From NCBI GenBank assembly GCA_030622115.1, contig JAUXGN010000018.1, forward strand, positions 1-52,514: 52,514 bases of DNA, given 5' to 3'. The translations under genes and the position numbers were made by a program. The notes under the pieces were generated by a model that saw only the letters and a program-made list of their open reading frames with translations, was not told the origin of the DNA and did no database searches. The DNA comes from Candidatus Eiseniibacteriota bacterium (GTDB taxonomy: Bacteria; Joyebacterota; Joyebacteria; Joyebacterales; Joyebacteraceae). Numbering within the stretch: the first letter of the stretch is position 1; every line of letters starts with the position of its first letter. Positions 17,478 to 25,826 of the stretch are shown here, piece after piece.

Positions 17478-19043
17478 GTGACACGTAACGGCAAAATCGG
17501 GGTCTCGCGTCCGACCGCGTTCATCGTGGCCGCGTGTGTGGCAGCCATCGTGATTCTTGCCATACCCGCCAAAGCGGTCACCACGCTCGAGGGATACTCC
17601 GATCTGATGTTCAAGCTGACGAGCGGGAGGGGTGGTGATCCGACATGGCAGCTCAACAACCCGAGACTCTACGCAGAGTTCAGGCTCAAGAGCAGTCCCT
17701 GGACGGACATAGACACTTTCCTCAAGGTTTCGGCCGAATCGGATCGGTGGGCTGAGGACGTGAAGGAGACGCGTGTCTTCGTGAATGAAGCGCACATGCG
17801 TTTCTGCGGAAGCAGGGTTGAGGCGCATCTCTTCACCGGACAGGACCGCTTCTGGTTGAACGAGCCGCTTCTGGCCATCGTCGACCAGGGCGAGGTCAAG
17901 CACGACGACTGGGGCGTGAGGGCGCAGGGCATACGGCTCGATTTCTGGGACGTGTTCGGGTTTCACGGTGCGGCCTTCTACAGCGAGCGAAGCGACTACG
18001 TCTCCATGGGTTTCTCCGAAATGCCCGACGAGCTGGAGTACTATCCGGAGGCCACGGAGGCGGACTCGATGTCGAGTAGTACCGACGATTATCGGGGTCT
18101 AAGACTGAACCGCCGCTTTCTGGGTGACAGGGGGCTCCTCGGAACCACCTATGCGAGAAGGGACTTCAATGACACCCCTTTCCACGGCAGCTCCGGGGGC
18201 TACAGCGAGGTCATCGCTCTTGATTCAGAGCTTGCCCTGGGAGAGATCATCCCATTCTTCACGCGGTTCGGCCGCGTTACATGGGCCACCGAATATGGCC
18301 GCAACACCTCCGGCTGGGTTGACGACTCAGACGAGTCCGGTCTTGCCGGATTCAAGACGGAGATCCGGGATATCCGAGCCGGCCCCATCAGGTTCCTCGC
18401 TTCATACGGAGACTACGGGGAGCGTTTCTACGCCGACCGCCTTGCGCATTGGGATCGGCGCAACCTCAACGGCTACACCAAGTACTATGCGGAGGCGCAC
18501 TACCGCGTGTCCAGGAAGGCCATCAACTTCAAGTACTGGACCTTCAAGGAAGAGCCGAAGGACTACAGCACTTCCGAGTATGGTGTGCGGCAGGAATGGG
18601 GAACCGAGGCCTACGTTGAGTTTGTTAACGGCTTCACTGGGAAGGCGGAGTACAAGGTCCACGAGAACAAGGACGGTGTCTGGCCGAATCTCTTCTTCGA
18701 GATCACCGGCGAGAACAGGCTCGTCAAGTTGCGCACACAATTCCGTATGAGAGACATTGATACAGTCTACGAGGTTTCGGCGTACGGCTTCGAAGCGAAC
18801 GTCAACCTGAGCGACGACTGGAAGTTCTATGCGAGAGTAATGAATGTGAGTGAGTGCACGGAATCGCGGCAGACGGCCTTTGCCCAGATCAGGTACCTGG
18901 GTTGGTCGGGCGGGGAGTTCTTTGTTGAATACGGCAATCCGGATCACAGCAATGAACTCGTGAACGACGGGGACTTCGTGAGCCACGGTTCCGATGCGAT
19001 CATAGAGAAGGTCTTCAAGGCCTTTGTGAGAATCTACTACTAG
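17478..19043 (+). CDS. Outer-membrane porin-like beta-barrel
   Basis: This 521-residue protein has a signal sequence (AACVAAIVILAIPAKA) and then repeated amphipathic strands with many aromatic residues, for example FHGAAFYSERSDYVSMGF and KYYAEAHYRVSRKAINFKYW, ending FVRIYY. A C-terminal aromatic residue is the usual signal for barrel assembly by BAM. No family is recognised, but the length and strand pattern match large substrate-specific porins. The GTG start at 17478 is fixed by GAAGGAG. It lies 34 bases after the PorV-like gene and 29 before the CBM48-barrel gene, so maltodextrin passage is a reasonable guess. Confidence 0.72.
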   Translation: MTRNGKIGVSRPTAFIVAACVAAIVILAIPAKAVTTLEGYSDLMFKLTSGRGGDPTWQLNNPRLYAEFRLKSSPWTDIDTFLKVSAESDRWAEDVKETRVFVNEAHMRFCGSRVEAHLFTGQDRFWLNEPLLAIVDQGEVKHDDWGVRAQGIRLDFWDVFGFHGAAFYSERSDYVSMGFSEMPDELEYYPEATEADSMSSSTDDYRGLRLNRRFLGDRGLLGTTYARRDFNDTPFHGSSGGYSEVIALDSELALGEIIPFFTRFGRVTWATEYGRNTSGWVDDSDESGLAGFKTEIRDIRAGPIRFLASYGDYGERFYADRLAHWDRRNLNGYTKYYAEAHYRVSRKAINFKYWTFKEEPKDYSTSEYGVRQEWGTEAYVEFVNGFTGKAEYKVHENKDGVWPNLFFEITGENRLVKLRTQFRMRDIDTVYEVSAYGFEANVNLSDDWKFYARVMNVSECTESRQTAFAQIRYLGWSGGEFFVEYGNPDHSNELVNDGDFVSHGSDAIIEKVFKAFVRIYY

Positions 19044-19072
19044 AGACAAGCGCTCAAGACGGAGATTGCGAA

Positions 19073-21121
19073 ATGAGAATGAGTCATCTGATGTGGGTGC
19101 TGGTTCTGATCGCGGCGGTGGTGGCGTCACCCGCGCACGCCGGGTTCTCCAGCGTGGACGCCGGGGTCGAATTCACGTACAGCGACCCGTATGCCGCAAG
19201 CGTGAGTCTGGCCGGCGCGTTCAACAACTGGGACGTGAACGCTGACCCGATGACGGTGGACGACGAGGGTGTGTGGAGTGTGGTCATTGATCTGGCGCCT
19301 GGAGTCTACGAGTACAAGTTCGTTCTGAACGGCTCGCAGTGGGTGGCGGATCCGGACAATCCGAAGACCGCCGGAGACTATGGCAACTCGGAGATGACGG
19401 TCGGTGAGGACGGAGGCGTGGTCGTGGCCGCTCAAGTCGCGCCCATCTCGAACACCGCGGTGAACTCGCGCGTGAGTCTGAACGGCTGGTATCGGGCAAC
19501 CTACGACACAGAGAGCGATCTTCCAAGCGATCCGAGGTGGAGACTCACACGACCCGAGCACGAGGTCTTCGTCTCGGTCAACCCAACCGTGACTTCAAAG
19601 GTCACGGGAGGAGCGACACTGAGGCTTGCCACAGGCGCCGGTGACATCAAGGAGATCCACGCCGATCTATACAGCGGCTACGCTAGGCTCGAGGGCGGGC
19701 CGTTCACTGTGACCGGGTTCTACAATGAGGAGCGCGTGCAGTTCGACAATCCTCTTGAGACCCTCGGCCACACGGATCTCACGGGGACGATCGCCGAGGA
19801 GCACATCCCGTACGGTTGTGGAACTCAGGGAGCGATTATCGAGAGCGACTTCTGGGGTCTGGATCTGGCTGCCGTCTATGCCAACGCGTACGATTACGAT
19901 ACGTACAACGATCCGTCCACATACGACAACACCGACACGGACCTGATCGGTGTCAGACTCAAGCGGCCTCTCGGGCCTCTCGGGCTCGGAGCGACCTACG
20001 TGTCCTTCAGAGATGGTTGGTGGATGGACTGGCAGGGTGACAACTACAGTCCTCATCTTCAGGAGTTCATCGACGAGACCGGGTCGTCAAGCGACTGGTT
20101 CGAGCTTTCAAATGAAGAGCGTTACATGGGCGTTGATCTCGATTGGCAGGTTCACGAGGCGCTACTCGGCCTGCGGGCGGAGTACTCAAGCTATCGGTAC
20201 GCGAGCATCTGGAACATGGGAAACAGGGAAGAGGTGGATGGGGATGACTATGGCAACGGCGTCATCGGCGTAGAGGCCGGCGAGATGACGGGGTCGCTCG
20301 TTAAGCTGGAGCTTGAGTCGAGGCCGCTTGAATCCCTGCGTCTGGATCTGGAGGTAGGAAGAACGAGCATGGACGGGATGGACGCAGGCGAGGAGTATGT
20401 CGCCTTCGGTTCTCCTGTCTGGGCGGGAGATCCCCTTCGCCGGTATACGGAGGTTCGCTTCGACGCATCGCCGCTCTCCGTGAACGTCTACGACGCACTC
20501 CCCGAGCGGAACGACTGGCTCTACGAGCTGGAGGCGGACTTCACCTTCGGGATCTTCGAACTCCTGTTCGAGTACGACCGCGCGACCTACGACTGGACGT
20601 ACGCGCCCGACTCGACCGATGTCTCCCTCGCCTGGGAAGGAACCGTATCGAGGGTGGCCCCCCGCTTCCGCGCCAACATCAGTGAAGACAAGCTCTGGAT
20701 CGAGGTCGAGGCTGAGGCGATGAGCTACGACTTGGACGATGGGCTGTGGGACGCCTACGACACCACTGAGGTCGACTTCCGCGCGTGGTTCTCGTTCGCC
20801 AGGGACTGGGGGATCTTGCTGGATGCAAGGCAGATAACGTACAAGGATGTCCCGGACAGCACCGGCGCAGGCTCAGATGAGTCATTCATGCAGCCGTACA
20901 TGGCCCTCGTCTATAGCCCGCGGAAGAACATCGAGTTGAGGCTCGGTTACGGAGTGAATCCTCTGGGCTATGTCGATGTACCCGTCGAGGGTCGCGCCAA
21001 CGGACGTGAGCGGTGGCGCTCGGACTATCTTTGGAATCACAGCGCGGCCGGCGTCCTCGACGCCGAGCAGGCGCTTGCGGATGCCAGAACGATCGGCCTC
21101 ATGGCCGTCATTTCGTTCTAG
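19073..21121 (+). CDS. CBM48 glycogen-binding domain fused to an outer-membrane beta-barrel
   Basis: The 682-residue protein begins with a signal peptide ending ASPAHA. Residues about 27-115 form a CBM48/AMPK-type glycogen-binding E-set fold: VSLAGAFNNWDVNADPM, then GVYEYKFVLNGSQWVADPDN. The remainder (about 120-682) has long amphipathic strands and acidic turns such as DYDTYNDPSTYDNTDTD, and ends RTIGLMAVISF with a terminal Phe, as expected for a transmembrane barrel. The fold implies a porin or receptor with a built-in alpha-glucan-binding module facing the periplasm or surface. I know of no described family with this architecture, so the function is inferred. GGAG at 19061-19064, 8 bases before ATG 19073, supports the start. 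Confidence 0.78.
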   Translation: MRMSHLMWVLVLIAAVVASPAHAGFSSVDAGVEFTYSDPYAASVSLAGAFNNWDVNADPMTVDDEGVWSVVIDLAPGVYEYKFVLNGSQWVADPDNPKTAGDYGNSEMTVGEDGGVVVAAQVAPISNTAVNSRVSLNGWYRATYDTESDLPSDPRWRLTRPEHEVFVSVNPTVTSKVTGGATLRLATGAGDIKEIHADLYSGYARLEGGPFTVTGFYNEERVQFDNPLETLGHTDLTGTIAEEHIPYGCGTQGAIIESDFWGLDLAAVYANAYDYDTYNDPSTYDNTDTDLIGVRLKRPLGPLGLGATYVSFRDGWWMDWQGDNYSPHLQEFIDETGSSSDWFELSNEERYMGVDLDWQVHEALLGLRAEYSSYRYASIWNMGNREEVDGDDYGNGVIGVEAGEMTGSLVKLELESRPLESLRLDLEVGRTSMDGMDAGEEYVAFGSPVWAGDPLRRYTEVRFDASPLSVNVYDALPERNDWLYELEADFTFGIFELLFEYDRATYDWTYAPDSTDVSLAWEGTVSRVAPRFRANISEDKLWIEVEAEAMSYDLDDGLWDAYDTTEVDFRAWFSFARDWGILLDARQITYKDVPDSTGAGSDESFMQPYMALVYSPRKNIELRLGYGVNPLGYVDVPVEGRANGRERWRSDYLWNHSAAGVLDAEQALADARTIGLMAVISF

Positions 21122-21135
21122 GGGAGGTGGAGGCG

Positions 21136-21879
21136 ATGAAAAGAGCTCGACTCGCAGTTCCCGCACTTCTCGTAGCCCTGGCGCTCGCGCTTTCTTCCTG
21201 TGCCGGAGTTCTGAGTGTGATAGAGGACCGGCTCCCGCCGCCGCACGAAGTTGAGGGAGGGTTCTCATTCGACTACTACGCGCCCTCGGCGCGACAGATC
21301 ACGCTGGCCGGCAACTTCAACAACTGGGGTGGAACGGAAGGCGGAGGGCGATACGATCCGGTGATCGATCCCATGTCCGATCCTGACGGTGACGGGATAT
21401 GGAGCATCGTCGTGCCGCTTCCTCCCGGACGGTATCAGTACAAGTTTGTGATTGACGGGGGACTTCGGTGGGAGCGGGATCCGAACAATCCGGACGTTGC
21501 CTACGAGGGCGGGTTTGAGAACTCCGTCGTCCTTGTCCCACCGTCCATCAGCTACGATCCCGAACGGGTGACCGGGACCGTGATCAGTGGTGAGGACACC
21601 GCCGTCGAGAGTTCCGTTCAAGCCGTCGAGGTTTCGTTCGCACTCGACATGCCCGATGCAGGCGAGGTCTCTGTGGCCGGTGCTTTCAATGACTGGGATG
21701 CGAACACCGACCCGATGGTCCTGGGTGATGACGGCCTCTGGCGTGCGACACTCGATATCAGACCGGGCACCTACGAGTACAAGTTCGTCGTCGATGGGAC
21801 CTGGATCGAAGATCCCCTGAACCCCGAGTTCGTTGAAGACCCGTACGGGGGGAAGAACTCGATCCTGACGGTAGAGTGA
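21136..21879 (+). CDS. Lipoprotein with two CBM48 domains
   Basis: The 247-residue protein has a classical lipoprotein signal (LALALSSC, lipid-carrying Cys22). It contains two CBM48/E-set domains, about 40-135 (ITLAGNFNNWGGTEGG, GRYQYKFVIDG) and about 160-247 (VSVAGAFNDWDANTDP, GTYEYKFVVDGTW), ending PYGGKNSILTVE. The same ending occurs in the GH57 enzyme at 25827, which indicates a shared module. With no catalytic domain, it should be an alpha-glucan-binding lipoprotein, playing the part that SusE/SusF play in Bacteroidetes though unrelated in sequence (inferred). GGGGAGG at 21121-21127, 8 bases before ATG 21136, selects this start, after the previous stop codon. Its stop overlaps the GTG of the permease gene. 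Confidence 0.85.
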   Translation: MKRARLAVPALLVALALALSSCAGVLSVIEDRLPPPHEVEGGFSFDYYAPSARQITLAGNFNNWGGTEGGGRYDPVIDPMSDPDGDGIWSIVVPLPPGRYQYKFVIDGGLRWERDPNNPDVAYEGGFENSVVLVPPSISYDPERVTGTVISGEDTAVESSVQAVEVSFALDMPDAGEVSVAGAFNDWDANTDPMVLGDDGLWRATLDIRPGTYEYKFVVDGTWIEDPLNPEFVEDPYGGKNSILTVE

Positions 21880-22844
21880 GAAGCCGGGATACAGGAGGCG
21901 GAGAAGCCCGAAGGATCTGGTCCCGGACGCTTACGTCGCGCGGTCGGGAGAACCTGACCGCGTACGCGTTCCTCGCGCCGTTTCTCATCATCTTCGCTGT
22001 CTTTCTCGTCTACCCGGTCGTCTACTCGCTCTATCTGGCGCTCCACCAGGTGCCGAGCGACTCGTTCGATGTCTTTGGCGGTCTTCAGTTCGTCGGTCTC
22101 CGAAACTTCGCGAAGCTCTTCACTGATGTGAAGTTCTGGTGGTCGGTGCTCATGACTCTGTACTACGCCGCGCTGATTATCCCCTCCGGAATCGCCGTCT
22201 CTCTTGCTCTAGCGCTCCTGCTGAACAACCGGCTAAGGGGCGTAGCCATCTACAGAAGCGCGTTCTTCATGCCGTACGTTCTCGACATGCTCGTGATCGG
22301 CATCGTCTGGACGCTCATCTACAGTCCGCACATAGGCATCTTGGTCAGGCTCTTTGAGTCGGTCGGCATCACCGCGTTTTCCGAGAAGGGTTTTCTGGGC
22401 ATGTCCTCGATTGCGATGCCGAGCGTCGTCTTCGCGAACGTTCTCAAGGGCGCCGGCTTTGGCATGATCCTCTATCTTTCGGCAATCCAGAACATCCCGC
22501 GATCGCTCTACGAGGCCGCGGAGATCGACGGAGCGACGTCGTGGAGGCGCTTCACGGCGATCACGCTCCCACTCGTCAAACCGATCACTTTCTTCATGGT
22601 CGTGATAGGGACCATCGGGGCCCTGAACGCGTTCGTCGAGGTGTACGCGATGACGTCCGGAGGCCCGAGTGTTGATGTGGGTGGACGAGCGCTCGGGGCG
22701 ACGTGGGTGACCGGCTACTACGTGTTCGACGCATTCTACAATCAGTGGCGTCTGGGCTACGCATCTGCGATGTCGTACGTGCTTCTGGCGCTCACGATGA
22801 TCGTGACGGTTGTGAACAGACGTTTCCTTGGGGAGAAGGACTAG
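21876..22844 (+). CDS. ABC sugar transporter permease, MalF/UgpA type
   Basis: The 322-residue inner-membrane protein has six predicted helices and the EAA loop EAAEIDGATSWRRFTAITLP that contacts the ATPase. It belongs to the carbohydrate-uptake transporter 1 permeases. The GTG start overlaps the stop of the lipoprotein gene (GTGA), which implies translational coupling. The approximately 30 residues before the first helix are basic and polar. The following genes encode the second permease and the binding protein; the shared locus with CBM48, GH57 and GH133 genes suggests maltodextrin as substrate. Confidence 0.92.
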   Translation: MRSRDTGGGEARRIWSRTLTSRGRENLTAYAFLAPFLIIFAVFLVYPVVYSLYLALHQVPSDSFDVFGGLQFVGLRNFAKLFTDVKFWWSVLMTLYYAALIIPSGIAVSLALALLLNNRLRGVAIYRSAFFMPYVLDMLVIGIVWTLIYSPHIGILVRLFESVGITAFSEKGFLGMSSIAMPSVVFANVLKGAGFGMILYLSAIQNIPRSLYEAAEIDGATSWRRFTAITLPLVKPITFFMVVIGTIGALNAFVEVYAMTSGGPSVDVGGRALGATWVTGYYVFDAFYNQWRLGYASAMSYVLLALTMIVTVVNRRFLGEKD

Positions 22845-22847
22845 GTC

Positions 22848-23675
22848 TTGAGTGTTCGCCGGACATCAGTTGCGAGAAGCACAGCCCTCTATTTTGGACT
22901 GACGGTGGCCGCTGTGGTCGTGCTGTTCCCGTTCTTCTGGATGGTCGTTACGGCGTTCAAGGAGCCGGGCCAGGCTTTCAGCTCGGAGATACTGCCGTCG
23001 CAACCGACATTAGAGAACTTCCGCCGCGTCCTGTCCGATTTCGGTTTCGGGCGCTACTTCGCGAACAGCGTGATCGTCGCAACGACCGCGGCTCTCTTCG
23101 CGACGATGTTTGCGACATTTGCGGGGTACGTTTTCGCTAAGAAGCAATTCTTCATGAAGGAGAGGTTGTTCACTTTCCTCCTGATCTCATTGATGATCCC
23201 GGGCATGATGTATGTCGTGCCGCAGTTCGCGATCATCAACAAGCTTGGATGGATGAACACCTATCGAGCGATGATTATCCCGCATCTGGCCAACGTCTTC
23301 GGGCTCTTCCTGATGCGCCAGTACATGATGACGATCCCGAACGAACTCATTGACGCAGCGAGAATAGACGGCGCCGGGGAGTGGCAGATCTTCCGCAAGG
23401 TGATGATCCCTCTGTCGATCCCCATAATCGCTACGCTCTTTCTTCTGACCTTCCAGTTTCACTGGAACAACTTCCTCTGGCAGCTTATTGTGGCGAACGT
23501 CGAACGGCTCTACACTGTGCCTGTCGGGCTTGCGATGTTCAAAAGCGCGCACGAGGAGCTATACACGTTGAAGATGGCGGGGTCGTGTATCTCGGTCCTG
23601 CCGATTGCGGTGTTGTTCTTCTTTGCGCAGCGGTACTTCATTGAGGGTATGACGATGGGCGCGGTGAAGGAGTAG
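22848..23675 (+). CDS. ABC sugar transporter permease, MalG type
   Basis: This 275-residue permease has the family start (LFPFFWMVVTAFKEPGQAF), six helices, the EAA motif DAARIDGAGEWQIFRKVMIP and a C-terminal RYFIEGMTMGAVKE typical of MalG-like proteins. The TTG start at 22848 is set by GGAGAAGGA; only three bases separate it from the MalF-type stop. It would pair with the upstream permease. No ATPase gene of the MalK/UgpC type is present in the window. Confidence 0.93.
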   Translation: MSVRRTSVARSTALYFGLTVAAVVVLFPFFWMVVTAFKEPGQAFSSEILPSQPTLENFRRVLSDFGFGRYFANSVIVATTAALFATMFATFAGYVFAKKQFFMKERLFTFLLISLMIPGMMYVVPQFAIINKLGWMNTYRAMIIPHLANVFGLFLMRQYMMTIPNELIDAARIDGAGEWQIFRKVMIPLSIPIIATLFLLTFQFHWNNFLWQLIVANVERLYTVPVGLAMFKSAHEELYTLKMAGSCISVLPIAVLFFFAQRYFIEGMTMGAVKE

Positions 23676-23736
23676 ACGTGCCGCGGGTGACAAGGGGGAG
23701 ATTCCGATGGTGAACCATGACACGGGAGGATTCTCG

Positions 23737-24975
23737 ATGACGAAGAAGCTTCTGTCGGCGACTGTGATTCTGGCGGCTGCGGTCGTGCTGATCGGACAGG
23801 GTTGCGGGGGCGGGCAGGAGGGAGCCGCGACGCTCACTATATGGGAGACCTACAACGACGAGGAGCATCCGGTCTTCAAGGAGATGGTACGGCATTTTGA
23901 GGAGACGCACGCGGGAGTGAGCATAGACGTAGTGAGATTGCCGTTCGCAGGTGCTGAGCCGAAGATCCAGACGGCTCTCACGACGAAGACCGAGCCTGAT
24001 ATCGCGCGTGTCGACGTGTCGTTCCTTCCGAAGCTGGCAAGCAAGAATGCGCTTGCTGTTCTGGACGACTATGTGCCGGAGGAGTTTCTGGCCGAGGTTT
24101 TCCCCGTTGCGCTCAAGAGCTGCATGTATGAAGGCTCTCTCTACGGTCTCCCGGATCAGACCAACGGCCTCTGCCTCTTCTACAATAGAGAACTCTTCCG
24201 CGAGGCCGGGCTCGATCCCGACCGCGCTCCAGCGACCTGGGATGAGCTCATAGCCTATGGGAAGAAACTGACGCGGCGTGAGGACGGCGTCTTCGGCCTG
24301 GGGCTCAGGAACTCACTCTGGTGGTCGTTTCCGTTCTTCAATACCTACGGAGCGGAGTTCCTGTCGGAGGACGGCGCCCGGTGTCTTCTGAACAGCCCCG
24401 AGGGTGTCGCGGCGTTCCAGCTCAAGGTGGATCTTTTCGAGAAGCACGGGATCGAGGGCGGCGCGTGGCGCGCCGGAGGCATCCAGAACGATCTCGGTTT
24501 TCAGAACGAGCGCTATGCGATGATAATGAACGGGCCGTGGGCCGTTAAGAGCCTGAAGAGGACCGGCATCGACTTTGGTGTTGGCCTTATTCCCGCGGGA
24601 CCGGCCGGCTCCCACACAAATGTTGGAGGAAACGATCTCGTCGTCTTCAAGTCGTGTCCGAATCCGGAACTCGCAGCCGAGTTCCTCATGTTCGTCGCGA
24701 ATGAGGAGAACCAGCGAAACTGGGCACTGACCCTCGGACAGATCCCGGTGAACCTGAAGGCCATGGACGCGATCACGTCGGAGGAGCATCCGTATCTCGC
24801 GGTCTTCGTCGAGCAGATGAGAAGCGCGATCCCACGACCGCCAACGCCGTACTATCCGGAGATCGAGAATCTGATGATCCCCGAGATGCAGGCGGCTCTC
24901 GATGGATCGAAGACGGTGAAGGCCGCGCTCGATGTTGCCGTCAAAGAGATAGACAAGCTCTTGGCCGGGGAGTAG
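23737..24975 (+). CDS. Extracellular solute-binding protein family 1 (maltodextrin-type)
   Basis: The protein (412 residues from ATG 23737) starts with a lipoprotein-like signal: MTKKLLSATV, a hydrophobic stretch, and a Cys in GQGCGGG, although GQGC is a weak lipobox. It continues with LTIWETYNDEEHPVFKEM, GLPDQTNGLCLFYNRELF, and ERYAMIMNGPWAV, all typical of family 1 sugar-binding proteins. Two ATGs have good ribosome sites: 23737 (GGGAGGA) gives a clean signal peptide, whereas 23707 (GGGGGAG) adds ten polar residues; the former is preferred. It would deliver oligosaccharides to the two permeases upstream. Confidence 0.92.
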   Translation: MTKKLLSATVILAAAVVLIGQGCGGGQEGAATLTIWETYNDEEHPVFKEMVRHFEETHAGVSIDVVRLPFAGAEPKIQTALTTKTEPDIARVDVSFLPKLASKNALAVLDDYVPEEFLAEVFPVALKSCMYEGSLYGLPDQTNGLCLFYNRELFREAGLDPDRAPATWDELIAYGKKLTRREDGVFGLGLRNSLWWSFPFFNTYGAEFLSEDGARCLLNSPEGVAAFQLKVDLFEKHGIEGGAWRAGGIQNDLGFQNERYAMIMNGPWAVKSLKRTGIDFGVGLIPAGPAGSHTNVGGNDLVVFKSCPNPELAAEFLMFVANEENQRNWALTLGQIPVNLKAMDAITSEEHPYLAVFVEQMRSAIPRPPTPYYPEIENLMIPEMQAALDGSKTVKAALDVAVKEIDKLLAGE

Positions 24976-25036
24976 GGGAAAACGCCGGGCCGACCGGAGC
25001 AGTGGAACTACTGAGGGCCATGACAGGGGGGAAGCT

Positions 25037-25813
25037 ATGAGAAGGATCACAGTGGTGCTGATGCTGTCAGCGCTCATGCTGTGCTCGGCGGCGCACGGCG
25101 CAGAGCCGTTGTCGGTCTGGCAGGACGCGGCCGGTGACGACACGGGCGATGGTGACTACACCTATCCGACGAATGCCGCTTTTGGGGAAGGTGGTGAGGC
25201 CGACATCCTTTCCTTCTCGATCGAGAAGGAGAATGGGAATCTCATCTTCGTGTTCCATATGCGTAGCCTCGTGGATCCGTGGGAGATCGGGAACAGACTC
25301 ACGATGGTGGCCGTGGCCATCGACACAGAAGAGGGTGGCGACAAGGAACTCCGGCGCAACGCGAACGTGCTTCTCGCGGCGCCGTCGGAGTACCAGATCT
25401 TCGCAGCCGGTGAGACCGTAGCGGTTATCGATGCGGAGTCGGAGCTGGTCGATATCGGTGCGACGGTCACGACGGACATGGCGAAGAACATCATCCGGAT
25501 ATCGGTTCCCATTGCTCAGATAGACGGGGCCGCATCAGCCTGGCGCTTCACGCCCGCTGCGGGACTTCAGGACGACTACGGCGCGGGCGGGCTTGGAGAT
25601 TTCCGCGAAGTCAGAGCCGAGCCGGAGGAGTGGCGAGGTGGGGGCGGCCACGATCTGGCGATAGATCCCAACATCTACGACATCATCGTCCCGGAAGTGA
25701 AGAAGCTCTTCGGTTTCTTAGGCGGCAAGCAGAGAACACAGGAAGAGATCCTTGGCGCATATAGTCTGGAGCGGGGCGAGTACGTTGTGCTGCCGGCGCT
25801 TGAGATCAATTAA
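25037..25813 (+). CDS. Secreted glucodextranase C-terminal-like (DOMON-type) protein
   Basis: The 258-residue protein has a signal peptide (MLSALMLCSAAHG) and then one sandwich domain: DDTGDGDYTYPTNAAF, ADILSFSIEKENGNLIFVF, LTMVAVAIDTEEGGDKE and AWRFTPAAG. This matches the C-terminal module of glucodextranases and some pullulanases (PF09985 type), which binds carbohydrate. The end, KQRTQEEILGAYSLERGEYV, is the same segment found near residue 1360 of the giant protein at 11201. Mature Cys is absent, so it is probably soluble in the periplasm or secreted. GGGGGGAAG precedes ATG 25037. It lies between the binding protein and the GH57 enzyme. Confidence 0.75.
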   Translation: MRRITVVLMLSALMLCSAAHGAEPLSVWQDAAGDDTGDGDYTYPTNAAFGEGGEADILSFSIEKENGNLIFVFHMRSLVDPWEIGNRLTMVAVAIDTEEGGDKELRRNANVLLAAPSEYQIFAAGETVAVIDAESELVDIGATVTTDMAKNIIRISVPIAQIDGAASAWRFTPAAGLQDDYGAGGLGDFREVRAEPEEWRGGGGHDLAIDPNIYDIIVPEVKKLFGFLGGKQRTQEEILGAYSLERGEYVVLPALEIN

Positions 25814-25826
25814 GGGAGCGGACATC

